From: Cardiocondyla obscurior
Taxonomy: Eukaryota; Arthropoda; Insecta; Hymenoptera; Formicidae
Length of the DNA stretch: 64,000 bases
Direction: 5' to 3'
Assembly (NCBI RefSeq): GCF_019399895.1
Contig: NC_091865.1
Coordinates: 12,095,001 to 12,159,000 of the forward strand
Shown here: piece after piece, positions 1-12,470 of the stretch
Layout of the letters: the number at the start of each line of letters is the position of its first letter
Numbering within the stretch: position 1 is the stretch's first letter
The notes under the pieces: model-generated
Database searches by the model: none
What the model saw: the letters and a program-made list of their open reading frames with translations, nothing else
What the model was told of the DNA's origin: nothing
Program-made: the position numbers and the translations under genes

Positions 1-446
1 AAGGATCGTAAACTCCGAAGTGCGAGTTCCCGGACGCGTAATTAGAGGGTTCTCTGAATTTTCTTGTCGGCGCTCGCATCGTATGGCGCAACGAGATCTC
101 TTTGCGCCGTGGCGCAAAGAGCGAGGGTGGCCGGGAAACGAGAGAAGGAGAGCGAAAGTCTCCGAGAGACGAGAAGAGAAACTGCATCTCCTCTGAAGTC
201 GTAGAAACCGCGGAAACTCGGCCGAGTATTGCGGGCCCGGGCGTGAAATTAGCCGATACGTTATTGGGGATGCGGACTTTAATGAAAGCCGAGCTGCTTT
301 TTCACCCCTTTTCCTTCCTACGTCTTTGTCTTCTATTTGCCGTTCCCGTTACGCCACTATCTTATAATGGACATGCCGATAATGCCGCGATAACGCCGGT
401 AATAACAGCAGTAATTCTAATCGACGTAATAATTCCGCTGTTTATT

Positions 447-470
447 GTTATTATTATTATTATTATTAAC
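447..470. repeat. TTA trinucleotide microsatellite
   Basis: About seven tandem TTA units, followed a few bases later by another short TTA run. Confidence 0.85.
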
Positions 471-3400
471 GGTATTATTATAGAACGCGGACGCGTGCTG
501 TAATACGCTTTGCATCCACCGGGTGTTCATTAATTAAAAAGCCAAGAACCGCCGCCGCGCCTCTGACGTGTGTGTACGGTATGTTGCGCGCGTGTGGTAT
601 GACTCGCAGGTAAAGGAGAAAAATGAAAAAAAGGCGGTGGACGAGGGGGTGGTAGCGGCCTCCGTTAGCGGCCTCCGTTCCCGCTGCTTTCTTTTGCCCG
701 CTTGTTTCAACGGTTTTATTAAAGCACCTGGGCCGGGCCGAATTAAAAAGTAAACTGCCTGCAACCATCCTGCGCAGCGTGAGTGTGCGGGTGTGTACGC
801 GAGCTCGTACGCGCGGACTAAGCCAGTAAACTTCTCTTCGTGTGCAGTTTCCGTGAACCTTGACCCCCGCACACTTTGTTCCGCGAGCGCAACGTGACGT
901 CTCGAAATGTGTGCGCCTGTCTTGTCGGGTCTTTTTTTTTTTTTTCATTTTTTCCCTCCTCCTCTCCTTTTTTTTCGCCGCAAATAAATTATGTATTTAA
1001 AATGCATCCTTCACTCGCGTGCATGCACATACGTAAGTAAGAGGTGTAATATGTTATGTTAGATTGATGGATCGCCCGATCCTTTTATTTCCACCGAGGT
1101 ACGTAACGTCGCGCGCGGGCCTTCCGACTTCTTTTTGATGGGCGCAGGAGGGTATTAAATTGTAACACTTAATCGGCTCGAGCGGGACAGCAAAATTGTG
1201 TATTCGTGACCGCAATTTCGATCACACGATTCCGCCATTACCGTCTCCGCCGCGGGAGAAATCGCCGGGAAATCTGGTAACCCCGATCTAAATCCGTCAC
1301 TCGTGGCGGCCGATTGTCGTACTTTTTTAAGTTAAACAACGGGGGGGAGGAAGTGGAGAATCGATGGCGCGGCCGACTCGCCGGTATTTGACTCCGACGT
1401 GCCGCAGTGGGACGGTCCCGCCGGATTTCGCAATAATTACGAATTTGTCGTGCAAATTAGCGTGTTTGGCCTACCCGATAATTTAGCTTACCATCGGACG
1501 CTGCTGTGTCGTTTACCTCCCTCTGTCCGCCCCGATACCGCGGGGAACAGAGGGGCGATAGGGGGGCGGGGAGTACGGCAAGCGCGAGGGGAACGGCCGA
1601 GGGGTGGCACAGGAGTGTAACTTGTACTGCGAAAGCAAGCCAGTGTCCGCTCCAATTAACTTTTCACCACTAATTTATGCGGCGGCGCCTCTCGGCATGC
1701 CACGCGAGAAACACGCGCACACGTACGCGCATTTTCCAGCCTCCCCCGTCGTCGTTAATGTCCCCTCTGCCTTTCCCGCGTGCTTTACAAATTTTCCGAC
1801 CGCGCGCTCTAACTTCTCGCGTATCCGCTCCTCGAAAAAGACCGGAGACTTATTTTCAGAATACACTTCACGTCCGCTCGCACGGCACGCTTCCCGTTCC
1901 AAGTATCGCCCGCGAGCGGTTCAACTTCGCGATTTAACTTTTTACGTCGATTTAACTTCTTTTCTTCTTGTCGCGACTTTCCGCTCTCGCTCCTCTTCAT
2001 CGAGTACGTGTTGATCAATCACGGGGACTCCGATACCGCGTCGCGGTTGATTTCCCGAATGAGCCGCGCACGCTGCACCTCTTCCTCTTTCGCGGGACAC
2101 CCCGTTCGGCGAAATAAATGAGCCGCCAAGGCGGCACGTGATTAAGAACATTTTAAGCTCGCGAGCGGGAGGTATATCAGAGGCCACTCGATATTTTATC
2201 ATCATAACGATCCGCCGTGGCCACGCGAGCGGGAGGCTAATCGGGAATTCGTGAATAATCGGTTACTCCTTGAAGTTTCGTGGGCTATACTTGCCGTAAT
2301 AAGACCGCGAGCTACTCATCGACCCGGTAACAGTTTTCGCAGTCGATCATAACTCTACTTAGCCGCTTGTTCTCGGCACGTACTTGTTTTGCACGTGCGC
2401 GATTGCAGGCTGCACGTTCGCCGGCGGGATCCCACGGGGCGGTTTAACCTGCCGTCGGGTAATTTACTGCGGGAACGCTCGAATCGATTTTCATGATCTC
2501 TTTTGGTTGATGCTCCGAGCGTATCATTAATTTTTATCCTCGATCGCGGTGGGGGAGGTAGAAGCGAGCGGCCAGGCGGGAGAAACAAGGGAGAGAGAAA
2601 AGAGGAACGCCAAAGGAGAGTAAAAAAAAAAATAAGCCGTCGATATTGACGCGAATATATACGGGCCGGTGTAACGCTGACAAACTCGAAAGTGTCCTCT
2701 CATGTATTATTAAAATCGTTAATATATAGCTTAGGCTGTAACGGTGTGCATTATTAAAATTGTTGAAATATAGCCGCGCGTCGCGGCTGCGGCGGCGCTC
2801 ATTTGTACGCGAACGTAGAGAAAAAAAAAAAAAAAATCTGTCGCCGTGTACGAGCGCCACGCCGAATTAAATCCCGCGCCCGACGGCATCCGTGCGGGAC
2901 AACTTTTAATGGAAAAGTAATCCGCTGTTTATCGAAAATATAATTATCGGACGGGAACGGGAAATAAACGGCGGCGGACGAGCGCGAAAATGAAAGATGG
3001 GAGGGAAAAAAAAAAAAGGGAGGCGCGGGAAGAAGAAAAATACGACGAATGTCCGGAATAACAGAGCGCGGGCGTGACAATGCACGACATTATTCAATAT
3101 CCGTCAAATACATATTAACGGGTTCCCGCCGGTTGAAAAAGTTCCCCGGAATATGCGAGGACGTTATTGCGGGATTACGAGAAATCCTCCAACGAGACCG
3201 ACCGGCGGGTAGCGCGATCTCGTATAATTCCGCGCGCGTGACGCGAGGAAGCGCGTCGTCGTGTCCTCGTCATTACATGCGATTTATTATTCGATTATTT
3301 GCGCGAATCGGCGCACATTTAATTCCTTACTCGGCCGCGCGCGAAACGGCGGATAGCGGTATCGATCCGCGCTTTAATCGATCTCGCGTCGCGACGTTCA

Positions 3401-3756
3401 TCAGGATCAACGGCGAGAGGGCCGTCCTCGGTATCCCGTATGTCGGAATTGAAACTGGAATGGAGAACGATCGGAAAGTGCAGATCGAGGATGAACGCGG
3501 GGGATGATCGTGGGATCGCGTGGCGGAGAGAGACAAAGATAGATTGGGCTCTGAGGGAGATGGGGCGAATGGGGTGTACGAGCGAGGGGAGGGAAACGCT
3601 GCAAACGTTCGATACAACGACGTCGGCTCATTCACGGTGGTCAGACATTTCGGTACTTGTTTCCCTATTAATATGCATGTCCTCGTCCCTTAGTCGTTCC
3701 TCTCCGCTTCTCATCCTTGTTCCTGTCCGCCCTCGCGCCGCGTTGCGTCGCGTTTG

Positions 3757-3834
3757 CTGTCTCCCTTTCTCCTCTCTCTCTTTTTCGCTCTGTTTCTCTC
3801 TCTCTCTTTCTCTCTCTTGTTTTCTCTCTGCGTT
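3757..3834. repeat. CT-rich microsatellite tract
   Basis: Imperfect CT/TCTTT tract. It accounts for the serine/leucine-rich and arginine/glutamate-rich open frames on the two strands here. Confidence 0.8.
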
Positions 3835-6224
3835 GCTCCTCGTTGTCGTCGCCCTGCTCGTCGCCAACCATGAAATCCGCGTAGCTCGATGCCGCGCGCC
3901 GCGCCGCGCCGGTGTTTCCTGTCCGACCGAATAAATCCACGACTACTGTGTCCGCGCTGCCGCTATGTAGCAAGCCCCGGGCGGGCTGTCCGCCCATACA
4001 AGACCCGTTACTACTGCAATACCGGGCGATTGATTGAAAGTTTTCCTGACGCTTTTTGCGGCGCCGTGCATTATATGCGTGCGCACGCCAACTTCAAAAG
4101 GCCGCGACGCCCGTTTCTGTCCCGAACGGATTATTCTTTTTATTAAAAAAAAAAAAAAAATTTTTTTTACTCCGTCGCGTTTTCGTTGCGTTTCCGCCGG
4201 CGCGCGACATGCCCGGCGGCGATATTCGACGCTACCGATAGCCGTCACGAAGATTATATAGAACTCACAGGAAAGAAACTAAAAAGATTGAAAAAGATTT
4301 GGTTCGGAACAGTTTCTAAAGGGTCGCTTAACGATTTGTTTCGGTACACTCGACCTATTCTGCTTTTTGCCCTAACAAGAGAGAGAAGAGAGCGAGAGAG
4401 AGAAACGAGGAAGCCGATGTTAAACAGAAACTGTTGTCCCACAATGCCTAACAAATTACGCAAATCGTGCCGGATTGGCCCGTGCGCGATCGCATAATTA
4501 TGTAGAATCATATTAATCTTTGGGCCAAATGTTTGTCAGTTCTCTGACCGCGACTGTTCTACGGGCGGAAACCGAATCGACAGATCCTTGCGAATATTGC
4601 GGCACATGCGGGACGGAAACTATCCGCGATTTAGCGCCTCGGCGTTCGCGCGTAATTATCACGAATCTTTACAATGGTTTTTATAAATATCCGCCGCTCG
4701 ACGGTGACCGATGAAAGAGAGGGTGGTCAGGGGACCCCGGCACGAATATTCTGATCACGAAACACGAGCCACGGCTGCATCAATAAACGTTGCAAATTTA
4801 GAGAGTACGATACGGGCATGTAACAAGTACGCGAGCAGAAAAGCGAAGTGCTGTCCGCTTATGTAAAGCTTGTTACTATCGGCATATCGAGCGATCGAAA
4901 ATCAGTAACGGTCTCTCCTTCCCGTTGTTGCGCGCTATTTTTCCACGTCTGACACACGCGCGATATCGATGCGGCATAAAATTTTCACACACGTCTCGCG
5001 ATGTACAGATATACATACACGTTATAAATTCGCGATTCTTTTTTTATACGCGATAGGCGGTGATTTCCATCCTGGCCGTATCACCCCTCGGTGATTTTGA
5101 GAACATGAGGTTGAATCGTTCCTCTATTTTTTTTTTTTTCTTTTTCTTTTTCTTTTTTATGATATAATACGTTACTGAATTTTTTTATACGCTCTATAAA
5201 ATGCAAGAGAAATCTACGAAAGTCTTTATGTCACTGATAATTTTAATAATTAATAATTGTATTAATTCGACGAGAATAAGCACGTGGCGCGATAAATTGT
5301 GATGAGAAGGGTCGCCGGAGGCAGATTAACGCTCGAGCGTTCGTCAAAGCGAAGTACATCGAAACAAGCGATACGGCGACCGCCAATTTCGTCCATACTC
5401 CAAGCCGGCATGTATAACGTTCGTTGTTAATAGTCAAATCAGAAATGGCCGGATCGCGAAACGGCGGCACGTCTAGAGTCAATTCTCGTTGTTGTAACTT
5501 CGGGAGTGCAACACGGGCGTATAATGCCGACTACAAACTGTAAGGCGATCTGTCCGTTTGTATAATGGCATTTACTACTCAAACACCGGACGATTGAACA
5601 GTTGGCCGCGTACTTTCCGGACTGATAAGTACCTGTTATTTCGTGGTTCCCTGAACGTGCTCAAGTTTCAAAATGCAACGTCATGCCTTGCCAGACAATA
5701 ATACCAGTGTAGCAAATTAAAGGCGACGCAATTAAACCTTGCAATTACAGTACCGGAAAACTTCACGATTGTACATTACAAGTGCAATTTCAAAAAAGAA
5801 AAAAGAAAGAAAAAAAAAAATTTCGCAAATTTTTGATCCGTTTCTGTAGCGTCTGGCTTTCTCGAGTCCTCCGTCCCTCCTAATTAAATCGGGGAAGGAT
5901 CTCGGTCACCCGTAATTTTTCTTGATTCTCCATCGTGATCATACCGAGGCACGCGAATATTCTGATCACGAGCGCGGTGTTTGAGTGACGCCGATGCTCG
6001 TAACAACTCCGGACTACAAAACAGGGATATAACACTCGCGCGCCGTCGATGTGTCCGATATGGAGCGCGAGCTAACAGTCGCGACACGAGTGTTTCGAGC
6101 TGTCCTGCATTCGTCCGTCGCTTTCTGCAGCACATAGGGTGACAACGATCCGCTTTATCAGTGGCACGCGTCGCGCAACTTGAAAACCGTAAAAACTGAA
6201 GCCCGCTCGCGTGCTCGTGACATT

Positions 6225-6268
6225 AAAAAAAAAAAAAAAAGAGAGAGAGAGAAAAAAAAAAGAGAGAA
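6225..6268. repeat. Poly-A / GA compound microsatellite
   Basis: A run of 16 A followed by GA repeats, a second A run and more GA. Confidence 0.85.
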
Positions 6269-7259
6269 ACCCGAGGGAGAGTAAAATCTGTCGCACACGT
6301 CTCCGCATGAGAGATCGGAGGCAGTTCGAGAGATTATCACGTCTTTTCGGAATTGGAGGGTACGCGTTCTCGCACGTACGCCATTCGTTCGAAAGTTGGA
6401 GCAAACTAGAGCATCATCATCGGGGGAGGCCCTCCTCTTCTTCGAATTTTCGACGTCTCGCGCTGCATTCTCGGCGTCGATTCTAGGCCACGCTATACGT
6501 TTTCCTTCGGCTCGCTCTTTCCCTATCTCTGCCTTTCCCGAAGCAGCCCGCTCTGCTCCTCCCTGTTTCGTCTCTTTCCCTGTGACGAAAACTGTGTCTA
6601 TAAGCGCCGCGCACGTGTGGACGTGTTCCTAATTCCCAAGTGCGACCGAGCGAGTATCGATCGAATGTGTTCGATATCCAGGATCACGTACCCGTAACTC
6701 TTCCTTAACCGTCCTCCCGATGTAAACCGCTCCTTATCGCGGCCACTGTAACTTCCAGGCTCTCGCGAACTTGTGCTAACAGCCACGTTGACGTTTCGTT
6801 TCGAAGATAACTCGCTTCGCGACGAACAATGCAAAATGCTTTTATCTAGCCTGCGATTAATATCCTATCAATTACGAAAATTAGTAATTATTGCGATTAG
6901 AGTAATTTCGCTAAATTATTCGAAGCAATTTCGTTAATGTAGTATTGTTAATAAAACTTTTTTTTTATATTTAAAATCATTCAGCAACGCTTCTTTACTT
7001 TTATTTCTTTTTTTTTTTTTTAAGGCAAAGAGTGAATATTAACAGAGATATCTGAAATTACGTGCTTTGTCGCGATTAATATAGAAGCAGTGGTACACGG
7101 CAGGCGACAGTTCGATAAATAGAAGCGTGAAAGCGTAATCGCACGCGGGCTAGCCTCGTCTTTGCCATTATCTCTGCCTATTACCGACAAGATAGCATTA
7201 GTGGCGTGACGCCGCCTCGATCTCACGGGGTGCCGGGCTGTTTGGTTGTTGGCAGATAC

Positions 7260-7540
7260 TCCGAGAGATAAACTCCTATCGATTATCAATCGGCGGGCCG
7301 TCGGGCAAACGCGCGCGTCGCAGCCAAATCGATAATCGGCTTGATAAGGCCCCGGTGGGATTCAATATTGGCCGTGGCGTATCCGGTAATGGGAATCGAA
7401 GGAGAAACATAAATCGATCGTGGAGCTTCGCACGGTGCCGCCGTCGCGTTAACAGTACGTCGATTATCAATTGACCGGCCAGCGCGAAGTCACGTTGCCT
7501 GTCGATGATCGAAGCGGTTCGATAAGGGCCCCTGGCCACC
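7260..7540. promoter_or_regulatory. Cluster of GATA-type motifs (candidate enhancer)
   Basis: GATAA or its complement TTATC occurs at least five times in 280 bp, near 7274, 7330, 7342, 7462 and 7520. Two sites share a longer context: TTGATAAGGCCCC near 7341 and TTCGATAAGGGCCCC near 7518. GATA-family factors bind such sites in insects; enhancer activity is inference. Confidence 0.3.
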
Positions 7541-10500
7541 CCTGCGAGCTAACGAGCCGTGATATTACTACCCTGCGCGACTGGCATCAGCGCCGGACAA
7601 TGGAAACCGAAAGAGGGGAACTCCCGGAGGACCGATCTCCGCAATAACGCCCGCGCGAGCGCGATTCTCACTGACGGTTCGGCGGAATAAAAACGCGATG
7701 GACGGCGACGTTCTGACGTACATACGATTTTCCTGCGACTCGACGTCCGAACAGCGAAGCGTCCCGAGGGATCCGCGAGGTTTCAGGAACGGGTTGAATG
7801 TTATCGAGCCACCGCGGTGTCATTTACAGCCCCGTTGCTGACTAAGAAACAGGAATAAATAAAATCGAGCGGCATTAAATTTGACTTGGAGATTGGCGGG
7901 CTACGCGACTCCTTTTTCTTTTTTTTTTTTTTTCTCTCCCGTTATAATCCTCGAGCGAGTACAGATGCAGCCGGGAGCGCGCGAGCGAAGGTAAAATATA
8001 ATTTCTTTAGACTTTTATCTGCATCGACAAATGTCACGAGAACAAGATTGAAAAGGAACGTTATATCGCTTATTGCTTCCGGTAGAAACAAACAGTTTTG
8101 CGGTCCTGTTCTTACGGCTTCGCAGGGTTGTTTTGCGCTTTTATTATCGTCTGATAGATTTGAGCTAAGTAAAGAAGCCGTCTATCGATTTCCGATAATT
8201 AAGCATCTTAGAATGTTTCTCTCGAAACACCGATTCTTTCCATTCGTCAAGCTCAAAACGTAGGTCTTCCGTGCTTCCTTTCTCTGCCTTAGATCGAATG
8301 CACCTTCAAAGCGCAGTTGGCTTAAAATTGCGATTAATAATTAATTAGCCGGATAAGAAAAACGATTCGTGACGAAGGGCGTTGACACTTCTATCCAAGC
8401 TCCCTTTTGTTTGATAGATACGCGCCGCGTGATATTGCCAGCTATTGACGCTAGTCCTCGCCGACAGTCGCAGACGTAGATGAGAAACTTCGGTATATTT
8501 ATTCACCTGCGTACTGTTCGCGAGGTCTTGTCGATGCTGTACCATTGTTTAGTCCCTTATTCACCGCGAGAGCTAATCAGCCCCTTCTATCTGCTTTCAA
8601 TCAAAAGACGGCCTTTCTTGCTCGTCGCGTCGTTACAATTCCGTTCGCTGCTGAAGATAGATTTCAGGATATGAGGTAGACGAAATGCCAAAGGGTTACA
8701 AAGCGGCGCGACGGCGCCACAATATCTTGATATTACCCTGACGTTATCTCTAGGGTAATTATCTTGGGAAAATCCGCGTAATACCGAATCCTCGATCCAC
8801 GTAAAAATAAAAAAAATAAAAAATTAAATGAACGAAACCTACGTTACAATATATATATGTTTATTTTTTCCTCATTTTTTTTTAATTTTAAATAATTAAG
8901 AAAAAAAAAAAAATTAAAATTAATAATAATCATTTTTATTTAGTACGATAATCCGCGATTTCATTAAAGAAAAAAGAAAGAAAGTTCGCCATTGACGTGA
9001 GGATTATGTTTACCAGATGATACCAATTTATATAAATACCGGGATTAATTTCAATGCGGAATTCAGATCCGATACGCAGATAGCGGAATAAATGAAAAGA
9101 AGCACCGAGGAATTCAAAGCGCGCGTGATAATGTGTCGCGGGCAGATTATTAACCGATCGCGGGTCGATCGCTGCATAATTTCAAAACGGCAAAATCAGA
9201 TAAAAGATCCATTGACACGGAATACACGCGAATACCGATATCGGCGCGTTGCATCTGACGAATTTATGTTCGGCGGTGCTGGCAACACCCGGCATCGATC
9301 CGCTGGGGAGATTGTCGGCCGATATGTCACGTCGATAGAATTGCGTATTACACTCGAATTTCGACTTGTTACGCCGGGCATAGTGATTAAATATCGACGG
9401 TCAGCATCCGCGCGCCGCGCATATCGCTACCTTATGGGGTCGCGGCGAATCAATGCCCGAATTAGCGCGAATTCATGGCTTGTGTCCCGGTAATTAGTTT
9501 TCACGTTTCGCCGACGGGTGAATTAACGAAATGGCGGGTGGGATTTTACAAAAAAAAAACTCCCGCCGTTAAAGGCTCGCGTTGATTGTGGCTCGGCCGC
9601 GCGACGTTACGTGTTAATGGCTAATACGAATACGGCAGCCTAGAATCTGCGCTCGGCCCGCTGGGGCGTGTAACACGTCGAATTACAAGATGCTAACAAA
9701 GACACGAACGAAGTACCGTATCGTTTCCTGCCTGCGTTTTGCTAAATCGTTGCATGATCGCTGGCTGTTAGGCGCTGTTAATTTATTGCATTTTTCCATG
9801 CACCTTTGAAATAAATGCGGCGCGAAGTGATGCATGCAAACGAATCGCTTTTATGCCTGTCGCTCGCGCTGTCGATACCTGGCTCTTTTTGCGCGCGGAG
9901 TACCGAGGAAGGGGTAGGGAATAATGATACTTTATATCGCCAGATGTGCATATTTAACAATGCAATTTGCAGTGTTTTAGGAAATCATAACGTTCTTCCA
10001 TCTCGTTCCCATTTTACGGCGAACTTTTATTATCCGGGCAAAGTGATTTCCATTTATTAAAAAGCCGAAGGACGCGCGTCGCTACGCGGAAAATTGCGAA
10101 CGACACAATTGCTTTGCGTCATTACTAATCAAGCATATGTACATAAATCTCGTCGACGGTAAAAAGGACTGTGGATATTAATTTTTTGTAGATATAACAT
10201 GCGGATGCTACTTTTACGTAATTTCAAGTTTGACAGTCAGTCGAATATGATTGATGAAAATTGTCAATTATGTGCATGTAACATTGCAGCTTTCGGAATA
10301 AATCATGAAAGTCATTACAAGTGATTTAATCAACTCAGAATAACGGCGAATGTAGCTGCCGCGATTCGATTCGATTCGATTCAATCTATAAAGCAACGAA
10401 ATTTAACTTTCCCATTACATGACGGCAATAAAAATAAAAATACAAAGAAATTTCTAATTTAATTAAAAAACAAAAATAAATTAATTAATAAAAATAAAAA

Positions 10501-12470
10501 ATAAAAAAATTTCGTGTAATCAACGAAGCGATATTTACGAGAGCGAACGTGAATTTTCTATTCGTGATCTCAGTTTGTCCAAAATCGCAAAGAAAATTAA
10601 TTTAAAGTACGTAACGGGAAGATTTTCGAAATTTAAAAAAGCTCTACGAGGAAAGGCAGGGTGAATATCTGCTGCTGCAAGTAGCACCCGCGAGATGCGT
10701 GTCTCGGTTTAATTGCACACGCACGTTCCCCGAAAGAATACCGCAAATTCGCACGTGCGACGGTAAATGGCATCATTAGTTATCCACATCGCGTCGCGCG
10801 CGCGAATGTGTGCGTGCACGCGAACGAAAGCTGTGGTGGCTCGCCGGCGAGATGGCTTTTTTTTTCCACCCCTGTAGCACCGCGCTGATGCGGGATCGGG
10901 ATGCGCGCCCCGATCACGGAGCGCTGCGCTTTTTTATTGCCCGAACGAGCAGGGTTCCCGTGCGCGCGCGCAACAATATCCGCCTAAGGTGATAAAAGCA
11001 CGTAGTCGGCTTCCTTTTATGGGGTACCGTCGTAAAGCGGAAAAAGAGGATAGCGTGGATAATTAACCCGGCAATAATCCGTTGTATGTAGATCGTCCCT
11101 TTCAAAAGCTCGGGGAAACGACGTCGATTATGAAAGGATGATCATGCATGACCGGCCAGCGGTCGAGAATATAGCGGGGCCGCATTTGAATCGCTATCTG
11201 ACTGAGCCGCACGTCGCAAAAGAAAGAGAGAGAAAGAGAGAAAGGGATGGAAAAGTTAGGGGAGAATTTTACAAGCCCGTGATCGAAACGCGAGATTTTT
11301 ATTGACTCATAAAACGAAGCTATACGATTTTCTTCCTTTTTTTATTTTACGATTTAAATTAATGCTAATTGCACGCGTCCTATATCCGCCGTTAATGGTC
11401 GATGAAAGACACGCCGCAAAACGAGTTTGGATCGGGAATAGGCTCTCTCCTGGATATCCCTGCAATCTCTACAAAATGCATTTTCTTTTATACTTACGGA
11501 GTAAACAAACTATAAATACGATCTGGCGAGGAAAGTTTGAACAAGCGTTTGTAACTTCATGAAGACGTGCCTCCGTTTGAGAGATACGAAACCTATCCGG
11601 CGCAAAGGCCGAGAGATAAGGTTTCGGTCGTCTGTAGATGAATTTGGTGAATCTTGAGGAAAAATGCTCTAACTTTTTTATCTCGGCAAAACAGCTCGCG
11701 TGATATAAAGTTGAATCGGGGGTGATACTTTTGGGGGAAACCTGCGTGATGGCGGACGGGAGGGGATATTGCTTTAGGGGTGTTACTCCCTCAATATCGC
11801 GTCAGCAAAAGTTCTTTCGCAATTTGACGTAAGAGCGGACGATCCTACATAAACAAAATAAATAGGAGCCGTGCTTGATAACGGATTAAATTGCTCGTGC
11901 ACTTTTCGCCTGATAGATTTTGCTTTATAAAAATTTCACCGAGGTTTTACCCGTCACACGCTAGAACGTGTGCATCTTATGCAAAACATGAAAGCGCAAT
12001 TCTGTGCGCGCGCTCGTTAAACCCAGGTTCAAAGTAGGCCGAATTTTTTTGTCTTTTTCTTTTATTTGTTTTTTTATTATTTTTTTTTTTTTTCACGGAA
12101 CCAGGAGCAGTTTATTTAAAAAGCACGAATTGCGTTTACGGTGCTTTAGAAGTGACGAAAAAAGAAGTAACTATTTTAGAGGTAAAACTAATACCGATCA
12201 CTGCAAATTAAATCGTTTATCTTATTTCGAGAAGACTGTGATGTTGGTTGGTGTAGCACATCAATCTTGAAATTTAATTAGTTTTTATTTGGATCAGTTT
12301 GCCCTATATCCGGAAAAGAATACAGGAAGGGGCAGTTAATTAATCTTATAAGGTTCGATTTAGAACCAATTTTATACGATCTGAATTAATATATTTTTAT
12401 TCGAAATAAATTAATATTAAAAAGAAAACTTTTCGGTTCGACGCGCTAATTTCAGCTTCGCCGTATTACC
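7541..12470. other. Non-coding, AT-rich blocks
   Basis: No supportable gene. Contents are poly-T near 7914-7933, AT-rich low-complexity DNA at about 8800-8945 and 10425-10512, a GATTC pentamer repeat at 10363-10382, GA repeats near 11220-11245 and a T-rich tract at 12045-12093. Confidence 0.6.
10363..10382. repeat. GATTC pentanucleotide repeat
   Basis: Four perfect tandem GATTC units. Confidence 0.85.

Larger units (their letters stand above)
1..7020. other. Non-coding, low-complexity interspersed
   Basis: No reading frame here shows a recognisable domain or protein-like composition. The longer open frames follow purine- or pyrimidine-biased and CpG-rich stretches. Contents are TTA repeats near 447-470, poly-T at 932-945, poly-A at 2821-2836, a CT tract near 3757-3830, a run of 16 A followed by 8 T at 4145-4168, and A plus GA repeats at 6225-6270. 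Confidence 0.6.

Noticed and set aside
3440..3997. Overlapping 109- to 164-codon frames on both strands
   Set aside because: Generated by the CT-rich microsatellite.
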